Positions 60,725-64,000 of a stretch of 64,000 bases of DNA are shown piece after piece. This DNA comes from Strongyloides papillosus (Eukaryota; Nematoda; Chromadorea; Rhabditida; Strongyloididae). The stretch spans positions 1,550,001 to 1,614,000 of the forward strand of contig SRSI01000050.1 of assembly GCA_005656395.1 (NCBI GenBank). Direction: 5' to 3'. The notes below the pieces were generated by a model, which made no database searches, had not been told where the DNA came from, and saw only the letters and a program-made list of their open reading frames with translations. Numbering within the stretch: the stretch's first letter is position 1; each line of letters begins with the position of its first letter. The position numbers were made by a program, and so were the translations under genes.

Positions 60725-62113
60725 CTAAAAGTATCTAAGAATCATTATAAATAATGATGAAACAAGTACAATATTATAAGCATTACAAATGTTTATATTT
60801 AGATTTGAAGATGTTTCAATTTTCTTCTCCGACTCTTTAACAACGAAATTTGTTCTTGTTGTTATTTTTCCCCCTGGTGTGCGATAGATACATTCCAAAA
60901 AGACTGATGAATCATGATTGCCTTTGAGGAGGTAGAAGTCGCCAGATTTTTCAAATTTTTCATTTGTAGAAGGAGCATCTTTTGGATATTTTTTTCCATT
61001 ATAACGGATTCCTTCAAGATACCCAACTGTCATATAATAAGCAGAGCAGTTGGGTTGCCCTGTGGTATCACCTTTTACGTATGGCACATCTGCTTTATCA
61101 ATTTTAAAGTCTACTGAGGATGGTCCGAAGTAGTACATTTTTGATATTACTTCCTTTGTTGTTTCACCTTCATAAACATACTCCATTTTTATTAATTCAT
61201 AACCTTCAATAGTAATATTTGAAGTTACTATTATTCCAGAGTTTTTAATTAATTTGGATCCTCCTTCAAGATATCTTATTTTTGTCAGAGAAATCTTTTC
61301 GCCACGATAAAAATTTAAGTTATTTTTTAACTGAAGTTGTACGTTGAAATTCTTTTTTGTTTTTTCCGTTCCCTCCGTATTAATTGTTTTTATTTGACCA
61401 GGCTTCAATTCATCAGGAAGGTTTTCATGATTCAGTATTATAATACTTGGAGCTCTATTATATCCCTTTGTTATTCCACACGGTTCTTTAATTATATCTT
61501 TATTATTTTCATTGGGTTTTACAAAATAGTAGAACTTCTGGTTTACATAAGGATTGTGTAATTCAACAGGATCAACTTTTGTAATTCCACCTTCCTTCAT
61601 ATTTGTAAAAATTAAAGTATCTTGACGGGATGCATTACATTTTTTATGAGTGTCTGAGAGGTCAGTACCTATTCTTTCTTTAATGGTTATTTCCTCAGCA
61701 TTTAAAGCATTTCCCCATTTAACTTTGTAGCTCCATTCGAAACCTTTAAAATCAAATTCACTCTTTTTTAAATTAACTCTTCCACATTTGAAAATTTTAG
61801 ATCCAAGTGATTCTTTCATTAAAGGTATCCAAGAAAGTTCTTTATTACCATTTTTTATCATTAATGTTGAATTTTCTATACTTTCATCCACTTCAAAACT
61901 GTCTCCTTTGATGTTATGTTGATATCCTTTTAACGGGCATTTAACAATAACCACATCAGAAGTGTTGCCAGCTGTTGCTGTAATGGGAAACGTTGTTTCA
62001 GTGATATCCTTAAAAACAGGAGGGAAGAATTTCCTATGCCCTATTCCTTGAGCATAATTTGATAATAGCATGAGAGCCGAAGCAATTGTAGGAAGTAACA
62101 ATGTTGAAGACAT
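60725..62113 (-). CDS. Ectodomain-only paralogue, GPI-anchor type (array unit 3)
   Basis: A single exon of 462 residues with signal peptide (MSSTLLLPTIASALMLL), the six shared Cys in the same order (first at 59) and a GPI-type tail (YNIVLVSSLFIMILRYF). The N-terminal 200 residues differ strongly from unit 2: its TATAGNTSDVVIVKCPLKG stands against KVNRTSDMVFVKCPGRK, and the NSGG after the second Cys is lost. The last 55 residues are almost identical to unit 2 (RTPGGKITTRTNFVVKESEK and onward). Insertion-free spacing in many blocks shows common descent. An unpaired extra Cys occurs in the GPI tail. The pattern fits fast change in the exposed domain and homogenisation of the tail. Function unknown. 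Confidence 0.8.
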   Translation of the reverse strand: MSSTLLLPTIASALMLLSNYAQGIGHRKFFPPVFKDITETTFPITATAGNTSDVVIVKCPLKGYQHNIKGDSFEVDESIENSTLMIKNGNKELSWIPLMKESLGSKIFKCGRVNLKKSEFDFKGFEWSYKVKWGNALNAEEITIKERIGTDLSDTHKKCNASRQDTLIFTNMKEGGITKVDPVELHNPYVNQKFYYFVKPNENNKDIIKEPCGITKGYNRAPSIIILNHENLPDELKPGQIKTINTEGTEKTKKNFNVQLQLKNNLNFYRGEKISLTKIRYLEGGSKLIKNSGIIVTSNITIEGYELIKMEYVYEGETTKEVISKMYYFGPSSVDFKIDKADVPYVKGDTTGQPNCSAYYMTVGYLEGIRYNGKKYPKDAPSTNEKFEKSGDFYLLKGNHDSSVFLECIYRTPGGKITTRTNFVVKESEKKIETSSNLNINICNAYNIVLVSSLFIMILRYF

Positions 62114-62771
62114 TGTAATTATTTTGTACGAAAAATCTGCTAACTATATCATTTTTTTTATATAAGAAATTTGAATTTAACATTATGTTATACTTAAATT
62201 TAGAGTAAAATTATTGAACACGTAATCATTAATGAAATTATATTCATTTTTATATTCAAAATGTTTTAAATTCAATATTACAAGGCTTTAATGTAGCATT
62301 TAATTGTATAGGAAAAAAGAAACGAAATCTATTAAAAGTAACATATTGATTATAAATCTGTAAAATTCAATTTTTTACATCCAGGAAAAATTAATAAATT
62401 ATGTATAATAATTTTACTACAACAAAATTAAATAAGTAGTGATACATTTGGAGATAATGAATTTTTCAATTAGTTCGAAATTTTGGATAAAATTAACTTC
62501 AAGAAACAGGATTTTTTTAAAAATTGAAGCTTGTTTTATTTTACTGAATTAAGATTCGAAACTTAGATTAATCATAAAATGGAATTATGTCTTATGTATA
62601 TTTTTTCATTTAACGTAATCGAAGAATTTTTAAAAATCAAAGAACAATTCACAACAAATTTTTTAATAATGATTAAATTTTTATTTATAGACAATAGAAT
62701 GACTTCACAAATATACAAAAGTTATTAAAAATGGTATATTAATTAATAATTATTTAAATTATATTATAATT
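62114..62771 (-). repeat. Conserved array spacer 3
   Basis: The third copy of the array spacer. The AGTAAAATTATTGAACACG block begins at 62204, 91 nt before the ATG at 62113. It differs a little more from spacers 1 and 2 than these differ from each other. Confidence 0.8.
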
Positions 62772-63432
62772 TCACAAAAAGTATCTAAGAATCATTATAA
62801 ATAATGATGAAACAAGTACAATATTATAAGCATTATAAATGGTTATTTTTAGATTGGTGGTAGGTGTTTCAATTTTCTTCTCCAAATCTTTAACAACAAA
62901 ATTTGTTATTGTTGTGATGTTTCCTCCTGGTGTGCAATAGATACATTCCAGAAAGACTGATGAGTCATGATTACCTTTGAGGAAATAAGGATCGCCAGAC
63001 TCTTCAAATTTTTCTTTTGTGGAAGGAGGACTTTTTACGTACTTTTTTCCATTAAAGTCAATTTGCTCGAGATATCCAACTGTCACAAAATAAGTTGAGC
63101 GGTTTGGCTGGCCAGTAACATCATCCATTACGTATGCCACAGCTACATTATCAAGTTTTAAGTCTGCAGAAGAGGGTCCAAAGTACTACATCACCACTTA
63201 AAGAGTTGTCAAATATAAAATGATCTCTCTTTATTTTATGGTGGTATTCATTTCCAGGACACTTTACAAGAATCAAATCAGAAGTCCCGTTAACTTTTAA
63301 ATCCATCAGAAAAGTTATTTCTCTGATATCTTTAAAAGAAAGATGGGAAGTTCTAATTATTTGATTCATCAGGATGAATTGATAGTGGCATTAATGACAA
63401 TGCAGCACCTAACAAATACAATGCAGAAACAT
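62772..63432 (-). pseudogene. Broken ectodomain paralogue with large internal deletion (array unit 4)
   Basis: The remains of a fourth unit. The ancestral start region is at 63432, where one base is missing right after the ATG compared with units 1 and 2, so the signal peptide is out of frame and stops early. A piece equivalent to residues about 35-90 (DLKVNGTSDLILVKCPGNEY) is followed, near 63170-63190, by a jump to the equivalent of residue about 328 (YFGPSS), with loss of some 240 residues and a frame change. The C-terminal part, including the six-Cys-type LECIYCTPGG and the GPI tail, is still open for 122 codons. The unit is about 735 nt shorter than the others. It cannot encode the full protein. 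Confidence 0.8.
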
Positions 63433-64000
63433 TGCAGGTATTTTAGGTGAAAAATTTGCTCATTATATGGATTTTTTACAGCGGAAATTTAAATTTATTT
63501 ATAATTATATTCAAATTTTCAGTAAAATTATCGAAAACGTAATCATTGATAAAATTATATTCATTTTTATATTCAAAATGTTTCTAAATTTAATATGACA
63601 ATGCTATACCTCACTATTTAAATTTTTAAGAAGGAAGAATAGAACTGTAATCGATGTAAAATATCGGTGATTTGTTTCATCTATTAAATTTAAATTTCTA
63701 TTTTATCATTTTTTTACATTTTGTAATTGATGATAAACTTAGTAAATATTCTATTAAAAGTTTAAAGAGTTTAAAATTGAATAAATTTCACTTTTAAACA
63801 TAACAACAACTCGAAATTTGCTATTAAAAAATATTTCCAAAATTGTTCAAAGTATTTATAATTATTTTGCTGCATCTATAGTTATATTTCTATTCAAATA
63901 TAATTTTAATGAGTTATGCATATTTTTTAAAAATGGAAATTTCTTTTATTTCTTTAAGAAAATATAAAATTTTACTCCATTATTTTATATGAAATAACTT
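63433..64000. other. Upstream end of the array and right window edge
   Basis: The spacer block recurs once more, beginning at 63521 (AGTAAAATTATCGAAAACG) and recognisable to about 63610, after which similarity to the other spacers fades. The rest to 64000 is AT-rich without a gene. Whether more units follow beyond the window cannot be seen. Confidence 0.6.

Noticed and set aside
54447..63432. Array as a virus-derived or transposon-borne element
   Set aside because: No integrase, reverse transcriptase, terminal repeats or capsid-like genes; the repeats are ordinary tandem gene duplications.
1..64000. tRNA, rRNA, spliced-leader RNA genes and CRISPR arrays
   Set aside because: No box-B-like GGTTCGAATCC, rRNA core or regularly spaced direct repeat array was noticed on reading; a covariance-model search would be needed to exclude small RNA genes.

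Overview
The window looks like nuclear DNA of a clade IV nematode of the Strongyloides type. It is extremely AT-rich, with long A/T-only intergenic tracts. Genes are intron-poor, and most introns are about 40-60 nt with GT-AG ends. Some start codons sit just behind a splice-acceptor-like TTTAG or GCAG, as expected for spliced-leader trans-splicing. The proteins are typical animal and nematode orthologues. The species is inferred, not shown. I saw no rRNA, tRNA, CRISPR array or recognisable transposon.

Left part (1-20 kb): the 5' part of a TNNI3K-type ankyrin kinase (minus, runs off the left edge), tyrosine hydroxylase (cat-2, minus), an MFSD8/CLN7-like MFS transporter (plus), a 4.2 kb desert, S-adenosylhomocysteine hydrolase copy 1 (minus), a 5.3 kb desert, and a biogenic-amine GPCR with a histidine-rich N-terminus (plus).

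Middle (21-41 kb): three minus-strand genes in close tandem, transcribed in the order ZIP zinc transporter, BLTP2/hobbit bridge-like lipid transfer protein, eIF2-gamma. Beta-tubulin (plus) follows with a long upstream region, then a degenerate Regnase-like NYN ribonuclease protein (plus). A POT-family peptide transporter (minus) has a first exon about 1.9 kb upstream of the rest.

Right part (42-54 kb): a fatty-acid-binding protein (plus), the PDP regulatory subunit PDPR (minus, with a separate exon coding its mitochondrial presequence), neuroguidin (plus), an AP-2 transcription factor (plus), and a second S-adenosylhomocysteine hydrolase (minus).

Right end (54.4-63.6 kb): this is the most unusual part. 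A head-to-tail array of four paralogous units all point to the minus strand. The downstream-most unit is a 1142-residue transmembrane receptor with tandem tyrosine phosphatase domains. Its membrane-proximal domain has lost the catalytic Cys and the WPD motif, while the distal domain keeps both; this is the reverse of the usual arrangement. The next two units encode only the ectodomain plus a GPI-type C-terminal tail. The fourth is a pseudogene with a large internal deletion. The flanking non-coding DNA is much more alike between units than the ectodomain coding DNA, which suggests rapid diversification of a receptor/decoy-like family. I recognise no named family for this ectodomain.
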